In this document: in pieces, positions 40,049 through 53,100 of the stretch
How the letters are laid out: each line of letters starts with the position of its first letter
How positions within the stretch are numbered: position 1 is the first letter of the stretch
Assembly (NCBI GenBank): GCA_036785325.1
Contig: JAXIVH010000001.1
Span: forward strand, 4,624,880 to 4,688,879
Origin: Urophycis tenuis
Taxonomy: Eukaryota; Chordata; Actinopteri; Gadiformes; Phycidae
Length of the DNA: 64,000 nt
Direction: 5' to 3'
Program-made: the position numbers and the translations under genes
Notes under the pieces: generated by a model
Databases searched by the model: none
What the model saw: the letters and a program-made list of their open reading frames with translations, nothing else
What the model was told of the DNA's origin: nothing

Positions 40049-41194
40049 TGTGGAAGGGTTTTTGGAGGCATGAGCTCAGTGCATGAGTGGAGAAAGATGC
40101 AAAGTTCCAGGACTTCTACTTTCATTATTGAATTCAGAACTTTTTATTTGGGTGTATTTATTACAAAACGTTATCTTACAGCCCAAAAAGGTTAATAACA
40201 CTCCTGCAGGCAGGAGCTCAGCCGGCACTCCATCTGAGCTCCATGGGAGGCGTCTGTACTGCCCTGCCAACACCTGTGGTGTCCACCTGAGATGTTGATC
40301 TAGAGAGATAGTCATTTACTGTCCTCAAAGACAATGGGCTGCATGTTTAGACACAAAGTACACTGTACATTGACACCAGGGGTTGCGTTAACCGAATATT
40401 TTCCGTCATTGACTGTTTTTTTAAAACGGTGACGGAAAAATCTGAGGGCCATCCGTCATTTTGACAGATTGCAATTCACACCCCTGACCACTTGGTGGTG
40501 ATGAGCATATTACAGTAATTAGCTCTTGTAGAATTTAAACACATTTGCACATTGTGACGTCACTGACTACGCTCCAACCCGTAAAAGTTTAGCGGTCTCT
40601 TGACATCTGTCTACACGGTCACTGCAAGACTCGAGGGGAGAAGGGGTGGGTAAAGATCTGGGCACAGTTCTCCCAGAAGTTCGTGTTACGTTAGAGTGGT
40701 GTCGAGATATTTCAATGCATTTTTTAAATGTTTTGCTACAGTGCCTGAACCTGTATAACTTTGAACTGTGACTGCGAACATTTTCTTTACTGCAGCCGCA
40801 GCCATCTGAACTCAACTGCCTTACACAAATGTTGTTACCCAACCACTGGTATTACACACCACCACTCAATCAGTTGGATCCTCCTGTATCTCAAAACAAG
40901 AGTCCTGCTGTCCATACACCCCCTAATAAGTGGAGGTGGATCATCTGAAGGAAAACAGCTGGCACATCCTGAGGCATGGATATTATGCACTTTCAACTTT
41001 TCTTTTTAGATTCACTCACAGACAGCAGATGTTACAGTCTAGATCAAAATATTTATTTTCTTTTGTTTTCGGTTTGAATTTGTATCACTTGAATTTTCTC
41101 ATCTGTATGTTGAGTCATGAATAATGTATTTTTAATGACTGCATTTGTTAAAGTAGTCAATTAGATCGCTGTTGAAATATCAAATCTCAACCGG

Positions 41195-41254
41195 ATGTGG
41201 AATGATTTGTCCTGTGGTTTATCCACACAATGGATCTGTGAAATGGAAATATAA
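41195..41254 (+). pseudogene. Relic of a C-type lectin last exon (block B)
   Basis: Same as 15101-15160 with one residue changed (R to T before the final Q-W-I-C). WND and the terminal cysteines are kept. There is no upstream CRD sequence or acceptor. Confidence 0.85.
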
Positions 41255-42379
41255 TAAATCTCTGATACCATGACAGTACATTAACCTGACTGTATGTTTT
41301 TTTCACTGCCTCACACCTACAATATAAATAACTTGTGACTCGTAGGCTCTGACATCAAGACATCTATGCATATAGCATACATGTTTGTTCTTGGACTAAC
41401 AAGGTTAAAGCTAACAGCTACCTGCAGTTATTGATCTGCTGACACACGACTGTATTGATAAATATTCGATGGATCAAGAGTAGTAAAATATTGTGTAACT
41501 TCCATCTTTTCATCCATCCATTTTCTTGACAAATGTGTCTGTAAACCGAATACCAACCATTTAAACGTCCAAATGAGTAACCTGACACAACCTCTGACAC
41601 TTAAATCAAGTCACCACAATGAAGGGTGACTTGGAAAATGTTATTCCTTCTGCAGGTTCCACAATCGAGGGGATTTTTTAGTTGTTTCCACAAATCAAAG
41701 GAAATTATTTGAGTCACCATCACCATGTTTACACAAAAAGTAAAGGTATGGCCTGAGTAGAGGTGCATTCAGGATGCACTGGTCAAGATGACTGTAAAAG
41801 TAGTAGGAGTAGATTTAATATCAATCACTTTGAATTCTTCAATGTTTATCGGCAAAGTTGAAGTGTTTTATTTTGTTTTATTCATTGAACGTTTGAAACT
41901 TGATAGGACATCACCACCATTTATTAAACTATAAGATACAAACCAAATAATGTGAGGTGTTATGAACCCAGCTAGTTGAGGGAAAAGAGAAGTAACACAC
42001 ATAACCCGATGGGTGGATTGCAATTAACGTGACATTTATTATTTACTGGCAAGTGGAAATTAAATAAGATAACCAACAGAAAAGGACCGCCAGGTGCTGT
42101 CAAATCAAATAAACAAATATAACAAGAGAAGTCCTTAAAATAAAATGGAGCTAATTGTCTATTGACTAAGGTGAGTGGTGAATGACCACAAATCAAACAT
42201 CTGTGATAGGGTCAGCCCACGTAGATGCTCACTGGCTCACACACACCTGCAGTGTATTTTGAATTAACGACCTTGTCACTTCCGACGGGATAAAGTAGGG
42301 TATGGTCTACTGTTCGAGTCACTCGTTGCCGTCGCTGTTGTATGGAGTTAGCTGCTGGGGGTTCATGCCTGAACGTTAA

Positions 42380-43650
42380 GATAAGATAAGATATTTCTTT
42401 ATTAATCCCCCGTAGGAGAAATTCGCAGAGACCAGCAGTGCAGGGGATAGATGAGCAGTAAAGAGCCTGGCTAAATTTTATACACAATAAAAAAACAATA
42501 GATTAGATTAAATGCGCGCTCTTAAGTCAGGTCGGTGACGAGAGGACCCGTATGCATACTAGTGTCCTAGATAGCAGTTTGTGGTGCAAAATGCAAGATA
42601 GATCAAATAGTGCAAGTAGATAAAATAGTGCAAGTATGCGGAAAGTGCAAGGTGCAAGATGTGCAAATTTATACAGGTATTCCAGGTACAATATATGAAT
42701 GGTCCTGGAATAACAACGGCTGGGTCACAGTCCAAGGTGTGTGGTGTGGTGTATGTGAATGAAAGTTCAGTCCATTCCATTTGTCTGGTGGTGTTGGAGC
42801 TTCCTGAGCCTGATGGTTGGTGGGATGAAGGAGCACCCAAGCACTTTGAGGCACTTGGCTGAGTGAGCATGTGGCTGAACGTGTTCCTGAGTTGCTTCAG
42901 TTGCTTCAGTTCGGCACAGTGAGGCTGAGAGGGTAGGTCCGGGTCGCCAGCAGCATTCCCCTCGTCTTCCTCACTGTCGCCGCCTCCACACCGTCCAGCT
43001 TCATCCCCACTGCAGGGCTCGCCTTCCTCCCCGGCTTGTACAGCTTCCTGGCACCACCGCTCCCAAAGCTTCCTCCCCAGCACACGGCAGTGAAGAGGTG
43101 ACACTGGCCACCGCAGACTGGTAGACCATCCGTAGAAGCCTGGTGCACACAATGAAAGATGACAGATGGGCAGTGGTTATTAATGAGATGAGCAGACATA
43201 AGATGAGAATGGCTAGAAAACAGTCTGGGGAGTGTGGTGTGTTATACAAATCCATTATCTGGTGGTGCTGGCGCTTCCGAGACGTTGGGAGCGGGTGGTT
43301 GAGGTATTGTAGAGCCTGATAGCTGATGGGATGAAAGAGCCCCCCAAGCGCTTTGAAGCACGTGGCTGAGTGAGCCTATGGCTGAACGTGCTCCTGAGTT
43401 GCCTCAGCTCGGCGTAGAGAGGGTGAGAGGGGTTGTCCAGGATCGCCTGCAGCTTTCCCCTCATCCTCCTCTCTGTCACCGCCTCCACACAGTCCAGCTT
43501 CATCCCCACCACGGAGCTCGCCTTCCTCACCAGCTTGTTCAGCTTACTTGCCCCACCGCACCCGATGCCTCCTCCCCAGCACACGACGGCGAAGAAGGTG
43601 ACACTGGCTACCACAGACTGGTAGAACAACGGGCATTGATCAGTTACGGG
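42380..43650 (-). mobile_element. LINE-derived insertion with two C-terminal segments
   Basis: Absent from block A, where 'GAACGTTACGGGCATTGATC' is continuous (16271-16290). The left edge is an (AAGAT)n tail with 'TTTATTAATCCC', a LINE 3' end on the minus strand. Two similar C-terminal ORF pieces lie in tandem, about 42770-43120 and 43255-43640. The second reads 'KLNKLVRKASSVVGMKLD', 'ERRMRGKLQAIL' and 'GSFIPSAIRLYN'. The target motif 'CGGGCATTGATC' is duplicated at the right edge (43630-43641 and 43647-43658). Clade not assigned. Confidence 0.8.
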
Positions 43651-44739
43651 CATTGATCGGTAAGCTGTTGCGTGCAACCAATCCTTTCTTTATCGCTTAG
43701 CCGGTTCTGTTACGCATCCTGATCAGAATGCTTGTAGGTTTAATCATTGTGTTTAGCTAACGAGTTTGACTCGCTGCCTCTGGCCCGTTTTGATTTGTTT
43801 GCTATACCATGCTAGGCTTTTAGAGTAAATATGCTGCCTTCTTCCCACTGTTCCCATAGCTGACGTGGGGCCCTCTTCGATGCCCATTTCCTTCTGGGCT
43901 TATCCTTTTGCACGGCAGTCAAGGCCAAGGTAGGCAGAGCGCTGCTTTAGTGCTTGATAGGCTATCTCCCCGGTGGTCAACAGGCAACTGCCCTATTTAG
44001 AGTGTTGGAAGGAACGTTCTTAAACTTGAAATGATATTGCTCTATTTTTCTATTTATTAAAGTAATGATCGTATTTATATCATATCAAGGAAATGTGCAA
44101 TATCTCTTTTGTATATCAATGGTCTTAAACTCAATGTCTGTTTTGTCTAAATTAAAGTAGTGATTTACTGTATTTATATTGCCTCAGGAAAGATGTGCAA
44201 TATCTGTATTTACAGTTTTTGCCCATTGCTTAAACGCGTTTTGCAAAACTTGGCTCAGTGTGTCAAAACTCTACACACACAAGCAAATAAGACACAACAC
44301 TGGGAAATAAACCATTCACAACTATGTGTATATTGAAACTCTGCTATCAAAACCTAACAATCCTTTGTCAAAATGTCACTCTGATGACAAAATGATACCC
44401 ACTTGCATCAAATGAATACACTTTCAGATCAGCAGCAACACACTAGTCTACTTTTTATAAAACACTGCAGTCTTCCGTTTTCACTGTTTTTATTCAGTTC
44501 CACAGAAGGCACGTTTTCACAACAACCAAAAAATTAAATATTCAATATGGTACATTGCAGTAGTGTACTTTACAGTTCAATAAATTCAGTTAAAGCAAAA
44601 AAAAAAACAATACCCTACTGTAAACACAGAAAAACACAATTACTGTAGTGCGTACGTGGGCTCATGGATCCTGCCGTCTGTTGGGGTCTGGCCACAGGAT
44701 CTCATCAACATCACAAGCAATGTCCTCTCTTGCTAAGCA

Positions 44740-46604
44740 TCAGGGAAAATATCCCCTTGTGTGCCGAATCCATCCATGGATTGACCTAACCTCAATATCT
44801 CCGCAGGCCTGTTCCATTGCCTGCAGAAGAGGCATGCAGGCATGTGGTTGGCGGTCATATACACGCCATCTCCAAGCAGAAAAAAATTCCTCTATAGGGT
44901 TTAGAAATGGTGAGTAAGGGGGCAAGTACACAACCTCAAATTGATCATGGTTGGTGAACCAGTTCCGGACCAGAGCAGCCCGATGGAAACTTACATTATC
45001 CCAGACAACAACAAACCTGGGCTGCTCTGGTCTGTCCTGTACAACTGCATCATGGAGTGCATCTAGAAATGGGATGATGTCTTGTGTATTATAGGCGGCC
45101 AGTTTGGCATGATGGTGCAGTAGCCCTCCAAGGCTTATGGCGGCACACAATGTGATATTTCCCCCGCGCTGTCCCGGAACGTGCACAATTGCCCTTTGGC
45201 CAATTATATTACGTCCCCGTCGTCTATTTTTGCTGAGGTTGAATCCAGCCTCGTCAATGTAAATAAATTCATGAAGCTGTGCAGCTCCATCCATGTCCAA
45301 GATTCTCTGTAACAAATACAGTACTGTAATACAGTAGTATTGTGGATGGAATTACTCAAAGCACACAACTACAGTATCTATGTGGTACTGATCCAATGGT
45401 ACATTGTGATGACCCCGTGCATCTGCCTGCTTCCCTTCAGTCCCTACCAGGAAGCAGTGGGCCGTCCTCAGCAGACCACGCCTCAGGGTGTGGTCTCATC
45501 TACAAAAGGCCACCTGAGTCAGTCTTCTGGCTCTCTCCTGGCTGAGCAGCTGGCTGCGGTTCTGGCTGACGACCTGATTATCTCATCTACTCTCACACAT
45601 ACACACACACATCCATCTACACTTATTCATACACACACTTTATGCTTCTGTTTGATCAATAAATATTGTAACTATCCTCAGAGCTCTGTGTCCCCTCTCT
45701 CCTTTGTTGCCACCTTCTGAGCCAGGGTTGTAACATACATATTCAGCTGTTACTGGACTGCACCCATTCTGTATTGTAAATGTAAAGGACTGTAACACTT
45801 ACCTGTACATATCCATGTCGAAGCCCTTTGACCCTGACACTGTTCCTCTCAAATGGGACCCTGTACAATTGCTTCATGGTCATGTTGTGCTTTACCAAGA
45901 TGCGTCTGATAGTGGTAATGATATCGATATTGTTGAATACTTGCCTATCTGCAAGTATTTGTTGCCGTAGCTGGTGGAGACGGATTGCATTGTTAGCTCT
46001 GACTAGGTTCACAATGGCAAGTCCCTGTTGTTGGGTGAACAGGCGTTGGCGTCCACCCCCAGTAGGTCTTCTAGCCATTCTGTAGAAAAATGCAACCACA
46101 AATTGTTATTGGTTTGCTTCTTTTTTACAGGAATGTATACTGTACTTTACTGTATATACCATACACAGTACTGAAACATCTCAACATGTTATCACGGTAT
46201 GTTTCACAAAATTACCAATTTTGTTTGAAAAGGAGCATTAGCCACCCTGCAATACAGTACATGTGATACGGTAATGTGATATGGTACAGTACTGTAAATA
46301 CTCTAGATACAGTCTAGTAGAGTAGAGAGTTGAAGACATACCTGTTTTCCAGTCGGAATGTCCTTATTATGGATGACACTGTGAAACGGCTTACATTAGG
46401 GTGGACCCTCTGCCCAGCTTCCCTCATAGTCAGGCCATGATTGATGACATGGTCCACCAAAGTTGCTCTTATGTTGTCAGAAATAATGGTCCTTGCATGG
46501 CCTCTTCGACCACGTCCTCCTCTCTCTCTCTCTCTGTGTTCCTCTTCCTCTTCCTCTACCTCTGCCTCTAGCTCTCCCTGCCTCCATGCTTGCAAAGTTC
46601 TCAA
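44740..46604 (-). CDS. Tc1/mariner transposase, three exons, frame intact
   Basis: Minus-strand exons 46604-46342, 46079-45803 and 45306-44740 give 1107 bases (368 residues plus stop) with matching phases and GT-AG borders (GTATGT, CTACAG, GTAAGT, GTTACAG). Exon 1 has an acidic/Arg-rich N-terminus and the first helix-turn-helix ('HGLTMREAGQRVHPNVSRFT'). Exon 2 has a second HTH ('LHQLRQQILADRQVFNNI'). Exon 3 holds the DDE domain: 'FIYIDEAGFNL', 'FVVVWDNVSFHRAALV' and 'YLPPYSPFLNPIEEFF'. By my count 35 residues separate the second Asp and the Glu. The enzyme would cut and paste the element. Introns are unusual for Tc1-type transposases. Activity is not shown. Confidence 0.82.
45405..45735 (+). 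repeat. Solo LTR inside the mariner intron
   Basis: 331 bp, starting TGTGATGACCC and ending GGGTTGTAACA, with exact 5-bp duplication TACAT (45400-45404 and 45736-45740) and an AATAAA signal near 45658. A 5-bp duplication and TGT...ACA ends fit an LTR retrotransposon reduced to one LTR by recombination. Confidence 0.85.
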
Positions 46605-46976
46605 AATGGCTTAACTGAGGCCTTTTTGTAGCTGGCTGATTGGTGTTCAGTTTTGTAAGTATTTTCAGGTGTGTTTCTAAGTATTTTCAATTACCCAATG
46701 TGTTTTGTATTTTGAATAGATGTGTTTTCCCAATGGTACCCTGAGATTTCATTTTTGAACGAAGTGTCTTATGTATGAAATAGTGTGTAGTGTGCAGGAG
46801 CAAGTGTGTTGCAGAAAGGAGCAAGTGTGTTGCAGAATTGCAACTAAAGTGCAAAGCAGCGCTTTTGTTTAAGGTATGGTTACACTTTGTTTAAGGTATA
46901 GTAACAACAACTTCAAGTTATGTTACTTTGGTTTAAGCATGTGTCTATAGTATTCAAGCAATGGGTAAAAACTGTA

Positions 46977-47896
46977 AATGTTTAACTTTGTTGTTGTAGA
47001 TGTCCGCAGCAATCTGTCCGTGGCAAGTCTGGTCACTGTTTTCCTCGGTTTATTTCTTTTTGTTGGTTTTTGTACATTGAGCTAGCTGAGCCACGTGTCT
47101 GATTGTGATTTGTGTACTGGTCTTTATGGTTTTTTTTTGTTTATTTCCCCTCTTGCCTTTATTGCGCTCCTTTCCCTATTTTGCCTTATTGTCACCCATT
47201 CTCGTTGGCCTGTGGGCCTTACCCAGGGCAGGTAGTATTGTGCCTTGTGCCTAGAATACATCCTTCTGTCCGCCCTTAAGTTGCTGTGTAGACACCCCCT
47301 AGTGGTTGAGTGTGTTGAGTGTGACACAACCGTATAGGCTTGTTCTGAGTGTGATTTAGCTTGGCCTCGCAACCTTGTGCACTTTGCAGTGGTATACTAG
47401 TGTGTGTAGATGAGTGTATTTATAATCACGTATGGTTGGATATTAGTGAGAGGTATTCAAGCCGCGTTAGTGCAGCTACTCTGGGTTGGCTCCTGGGCCT
47501 ATGTTATGTGTTTCTGTCCTTATATGTCTGTCTTGTTACCCCTGCCAAGCACACTCAGACTCCAGTAAAATAAAAGTATTTTTTGTGTACAACAGCCTCA
47601 GTTTTCATCCATTTAATTGGGTAACCTACAAAGTATTCGAGTTGGCCTGGGAACTAGCCCATGGTTACACATCCCTAAAACAAAAACCTAACTAACTACT
47701 CATGTGCGATGAAAACAGAAATACAAACGATCAGCACCCCTAAACCTAGTGTTTCTAAACAGTGTGACAAAACCCTAAACGTGAGTGCAGGTAACCAAAA
47801 TCAGTACGGAAAATGTCATTCTTACCCTGGGCCAAAATCTGGGAACACACACACAAACTTTCACTGTATAAACAAGAGTTCTCATGTGACTAAACC
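46977..47896. other. Block B-specific sequence, possibly LTR-derived
   Basis: Near 47001 an acceptor-like 'TTTGTTGTTGTAG' precedes a short open stretch with a hydrophobic run ('ASLVTVFLGLFLFVGF'). 'AATAAAAGT' lies at 47570. A solo LTR from ~47001 (TGTCCG) to ~47668 (GGTTACA) is conceivable, but I find no target duplication. No domain was recognised. Confidence 0.3.
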
Positions 47897-48957
47897 AGTG
47901 GTTCTTAACCTTATTGGATGTACTGAACCCTGCAAGCTTCATCAGTGCATTCACCGAACCCCTCGTAAATGGAAAAAAATAAAATCACTGTATTCAAACA
48001 ACAAAACCAACAAAAATTCAACTCTTGACAACTTTTATGAGTCACTGGAACCGGGCTATACTGTGTGTGTCTCCAGTGGAGGCTGCTGGTCTTTCAAAGA
48101 GAGGAAGCTCATTGTCGGCCTACATCATAAAAGTTGTCCATTTATTTATACGTAAATTCTTCCCTCTGTTCCTTTTACTAGCTGGATAGCTAGTTCAGTC
48201 CGACCTAGCCAACAATATGAATGATTGAACGAACTAACGAAACAATATTAAATTGAACAAGGAAATACTATGAGTGTATTTTATTTGCAGTGTAAGAAAT
48301 GAACAATGGTAAGGATAGAGCAAGAAAATACTTTTGGCCAAGAAAATAACAAGAAAAGGGTAGCAGCTTGTCTTTGGACTTCACTTGCAAAATCCGCAAT
48401 GGGACCGAGCGGTCAAGCTGAAGTGACAATCTCAAATAGCTGTCAATCAAAACGGGGTTCAGCCTTTCGACTGATCCTCCAATCATCATGCCGAAGCTCA
48501 GCTTCCATGCCAGCCGAGGACAGCCCACAACTCCATTCACCCCCAGAGATACTCGGCGTCCGGGCGGGAGACATAAAAAAAAAAAAAAATCAATTTGGCA
48601 TTTTTATCCAATGACCGTCGAGTTTCACGTTAATGGACGCTCGGCTTCTACGGGGAAATGCGTTGACGCTACGTGAATGTACGTGAGGTTAACAAAATCG
48701 AGTCAGTCTAAGTCGCTGATTCTGAACGACCTCATCTTCAAGATGAACGTGTTCTAACACATTTGGAGTCAACAAAATGTTAACACAACTGTACATGTTT
48801 AACCATTTGATATTTGACATTTTAGGGGAAGCTTGCACCTTGCAGTTCCCGTTGCAGTCTTAGAGAAATGGCCTCTGGTCTTGACCCCCCACCGAACCCC
48901 CTTAAAGTGACTCAATGAACCCCTGGGGCTCAATCAAACCCAGGTTAAGAACCACCA
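47897..48957. mobile_element. hAT-type non-autonomous element
   Basis: Starts CAGTGGTTCTTAACC and ends GGTTAAGAACCACCA. It is flanked by near-identical octamers GACTAAAC (47889-47896) and GAATAAAC (48958-48965). A second copy of the motif 'CGAACCCC' appears near each end (47955, 48892). No transposase is visible. Confidence 0.75.
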
Positions 48958-49196
48958 GAATAAACGACCCAGTCTCCTAAAGGTGTCTGCCCCTGTTTGC
49001 AGAGCACACCGGGCATTTATGCGCCTTCCCTGAGCTGTCGTTCTCTGGTTGGCGGAGCCCTGCACCAATCAGCCACCAGGGCTAATCAGGGGATGGAAGG
49101 ACCCGCCCACTAGAGATGCTTTGCTGCAAAACAGGAGGGTTACGGCATACAGAGGGAGGGCAGACAATGCCGACGGCTCAAAGCCGTAACAGAGGC

Positions 49197-49500
49197 CTTA
49201 TGTTTCTGAAGCCATATTCCATAGTGTACATATTATATTCATTTGTGTGGATGCACATTCAGGAGTAAAACACATTGAGCAGCAGTACAGCATGTTTAGA
49301 AATGCCCAAATATAAGCAGACACAGCTGAAAGGTATGTGGATGATTGGGGAGTCTCTGGTGAGTCCTGAGGAGAGCCCCCCTTTCTGGCCAGAAGGAAGA
49401 CTGGCAAGATCCCTTACACTGTTGTTACCCCACCACTGGTATTACACACCACCAATCAGGTGGATCCTCCTGTATCTCAAATCAAGAGTCCTTCTTTCAA
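49197..49500. repeat. Third copy of the lectin 3' flank
   Basis: Close match to 36918-37250 ('CAGACACAGCTGAAAGGTATG' region, 'CCACCACTGGTATTACACAC'), with a few small deletions. It shows that a lectin copy once lay between the mariner element and the right part of block B. Confidence 0.85.
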
Positions 49501-50150
49501 TACTAGGAGGGCGTCGTGAAAAGACTGACCCGCGTTCAGTAAAAGTGGAAGGTTGGAGACAGGAAAACATAGGACACAGGATTTTGCTCATGTTTTTTGC
49601 TACATCAGTAACAGTGACAAAATGGAATAGATTACCATGCTCACCATCACAGAAGACATATTACAACATTTAAAAAACAATGGGCTTGGGTTAAATTGCA
49701 CTCCTTAAAACACTTTGACACCACCAATGGCACTTTTGGCCGTGCCGAGTCGCACCGTGCTGATTTGCGTTTCCACTGCCAGTTAAAACGTTCTGCACGA
49801 CGCCCGAGATGGACCTTCTCCTCATAATATGATTTATTATTATAGGCACTGTTGAGATTAGGACACTGACGTGCCTCTTAATATACTTGTAGGGTTGTAA
49901 AATTCCTAGCCGGGACTGTGTGGCAAATCTCTGATGTGGGGATATGCGTGGGGGTCTGTCTGTTGACAGACTGCAGAGGAACCCAGGATCATTAACTGAC
50001 CCACTACCGACCATCGGGGGGTCAAAGAGTCACACCTTTCACACTGAAGACACAGACATGAGGCTGAAAGGGGGAAAGTATGTGTAAATGATTGTGTTAC
50101 TTTGCCATGTAATTCTCATATCATGTTTGGTATCATCTTGATTAACTCTG
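49501..50150. other. Anonymous sequence before block B right part
   Basis: No coding domain. The 49700-50030 stretch ('GTGCCGAGTCGCACCGTGC') looks repeat-derived, but I cannot name it or find its ends. Confidence 0.35.
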
Positions 50151-53100
50151 CAAGTGTAGTAAAATGGTCTCGGCCTCAGAAGGGAATTAGGTGGGTATCA
50201 TACAAAACTAGTACAAAACTAGAGTAGTACTTCCTGTGACGACAGTCGAAGTAGAATAGAATAGAATAGTGTTTATTGTCATTATACGGTGTACAATGAA
50301 ATTTGAAGGGTGCTCCCCTAGTGCACACAGAAAAACCAAAGAAAGAAACAAAAACAAGACCAGAAAAATAGACATTTTAAAAAGATATACAATAATAGGT
50401 ACTATGGCTAAGGAGGTAGTGCAATAAAATATAATATAATATGTATGAGATGAAATAGGTTACATAAAAAAAAGAAGGTTGTAAACATTCAAAACACTTA
50501 AGTCCAGTGCTGTCCAAGGTGCTGAAAGGGAGGTAGGGGGAGGTAGATAGGTTGGGTGGTTATTGTCCAGGGGGGCGGCAGTGCGTGTATCCGTGGGTGT
50601 TTGTGGTTTGTATGGCCCAGGGGAAAAAGCTCTTAGTCAGTCTGCTAGTGTGGAACTTTGTGGATCTGTAGCGTCTCCCAGAAGGCCACAGATCAAACAA
50701 AGGGTAGGCAGGGTGTGAGGGGTCTCCGGTGATGGCCCTGATCTTCCTAAGACAGCAGGATGTAGCAGCACGATGATCTTTTGGGCTGTGTTTATGACCC
50801 TCTGCACTGCTGTCCTGTCCTTGGTTGTTGAGCCTGCATACCAGACGCCCAGACAGTACGACAATATGCTCTCCACCGAGGAGTGGTAGAAGGCCAGCAG
50901 CAGCTTCGTGTCCAGATGTGGTGTCCTGAGGACACGCAGGAAGTGAAGCCGCTGCTGAGCCTTCTTCACCAGGACCCTGATGTTGTAAGTTCAGGAGTGA
51001 TCTGCAGAGATGTGTAAGCCCAGAAACCTGAAGGTGTTGACAGTCCCTACTTGCTCTCCGTTGATGAGGAGGGGGGAGTGGTCTAGTCTGGTCTTCCTGA
51101 AGTCCATGATTAGTTCTTTTGTTTTCAGGACATTCAGGGTCAGGTTATTGTCCGAGCACCAGGATGTCAGTTTCTGCACCTCAGCCCTGTACGCTGTCTC
51201 GTCGCCATTGCTGATGAGCCAAACCACTGTCGTGTCATCCGCATATTTTATAATGCGGTTGGTTGGGTGGGCTGGAAAGCAGTCATATGTGTAGAGGGCG
51301 TACAGCAGGGGGCTCAAAACGCAGCCTTGAGGGGAACCAGTGCTGAGTGTGATTGTGGAGGAGTGGTGGGGGCCGAGTCTCAGTCTGTGGGCGGCTCGTC
51401 AGAAAGCTTTTAATCCAGTTGCAGGTGGAGAGGGGGATCTGAAATTCCAGTAGTTTGGTGAAGAGAATGTCCGGTAGGATGGTGTTGAACGCTGAGCTGT
51501 AGTCCACGAAGAGCATCCTCACGTAGCTCTTCTTGTTCTCCAGGTGGCTCAGTGCTGTATGGAGTGTGAGGGCGATGGCATCCTCCGTAGACCGGTTTGC
51601 CCTGTACGCAAACTGGTCAGGGTCGAGGGAGGGAGGGAGACAGTCTCTGATGTGCTGGGAGACTGATCGCTCCAGGCACTTTGTCATTACAGACGTCAGG
51701 GCGATGGGTCTGTAATCGTTTAGCTGTCTATGGCGGATTTCTTGGGGATGGGGACGATGATGGAGGCCTTCAGACATGTGGAGACGGTGGCATGTGTCAG
51801 GGAGAGGTTGAAGAGTCTGGTGAGATCCCTGCCAGTTGGTCGGCGCATGCTTTAATCACCGCCCTGGGGATGCCGTCAGGACCAGCAGCTTTCCTGGGGT
51901 TCACTGCTCTCAGGTTTTTCCTCACCTCATGCTCCTGGAGAGAGAGAGGTGGAGAACTGGAACCAGGGGGAGGCAGTGACTGCAGGTGAGTGGTGGTGGT
52001 CTCAAAGCGGGCAAAGAAGCTGTTCAGCTCCTCTACCAGTGAGTTGCTGCTGCTGCTGGAGGATGTGAAAGGGGGGTGGCCTTTGTAGTTGGTTATAGCC
52101 TGGATGCCCTTCCACATCTGACGCGGATTGTTGTCCGTCAGGTGTCCCTCTATTTTTTTCTTGTAGGAGTCCTTAGTCAGCTTGATGCCCCTCCTTAGGT
52201 CAGCTCTGGCAGTGCTGTTAAGGTCTCTGTCGCCGGTCCTGAAGGCCGAGTTTCGAGCTCTGATCAGGGTCTGGACTTCTTTTGTCATCCAGGGCTTTCT
52301 GTTTGGGAAGACCCGGATGCGTCTGTCCTCTGTGACGCGTTCCACACAGCACCTGATATAGAAGAGGAGAGACTCGGTGTGTGTGTCCAGATCCTGATCT
52401 TCGAAAATGCTCCATTATGTGCAGGCAAAGCAGTCCTGCAGCTGAGTGAGAGCATTTTCAGGCCAGGCTTTGATGGTCTGTGTGGCTGGTTCAGTTTGCC
52501 TTCTGAGGGGGGTGTAGGCTGGGATGAGGAACAGAGAAAGGTGGTCAGATTGTCCGAGGTGGGGGAGGGGGGTCGCCCTGTATGCATGTTTTATATTTGA
52601 GTAGACATAGTCCAGTGTGTTTTTTCCCCTAGTTGCACACTTGACGTGCTGGTGGAATTTGGGGAGAACAGTCTTTAGGTTTGCTTTGTTAAAGTCCCCA
52701 GCAATGATGTGTACGCCGTCCGGATGAGCTCTCTGTTGTTTAGCCACCATGAGCTGGAGCTGCCCGATAGCCGTGCTAATGTTAGCGCCGGGAGGTATGT
52801 AAACAGCGGTCACAATGGCTACCGTTAGCTCCCGTGGCAGGTAGAACGGCCTACACTGGACAGACATGGCCTCTAGGTCCGGTGAGCAGTAGGTGTCTAT
52901 AACTCTGCTGTCCGAGCACCAGTTCTCTAGTACATAAACACACAGTCCCCCTCCTATGCTCTTACCGGAGGCTTTTGTCCGGTCGTGGCGGTGAATGGTG
53001 CGACCTGCTAGCTCTACTGTAGCATTGGGGATATGCGGGCGCAGCCAGGATTCGCTCACAATCAGCAGACAGCACTCGCGGAGGAAGTGGTTGTAGGCGA

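Larger units (their letters stand above)
40101..44353. repeat. Duplicated block B, left part
   Basis: Counterpart of 13497-16965. It lacks the 514-bp hAT-like insertion (empty site near 40570) and gains a LINE insertion at 42380-43650. The lectin-like intron sequence just upstream (40050-40083) matches 32648-32680, so block B starts inside a former lectin intron 4. Confidence 0.9.
44213..46974 (-). mobile_element. Tc1/mariner-type transposon, apparently complete
   Basis: Ends CAGTTTTTGCCCATTGCTTA and its inverse (CAGTTTTTACCCATTGCTTG on the other strand), flanked by TA (44211-44212 and 46975-46976), the superfamily's target duplication. It carries one three-exon transposase on the minus strand with all catalytic residues. 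A solo LTR lies in the second intron. Only the left ~130 bp survive in block A. Confidence 0.92.
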
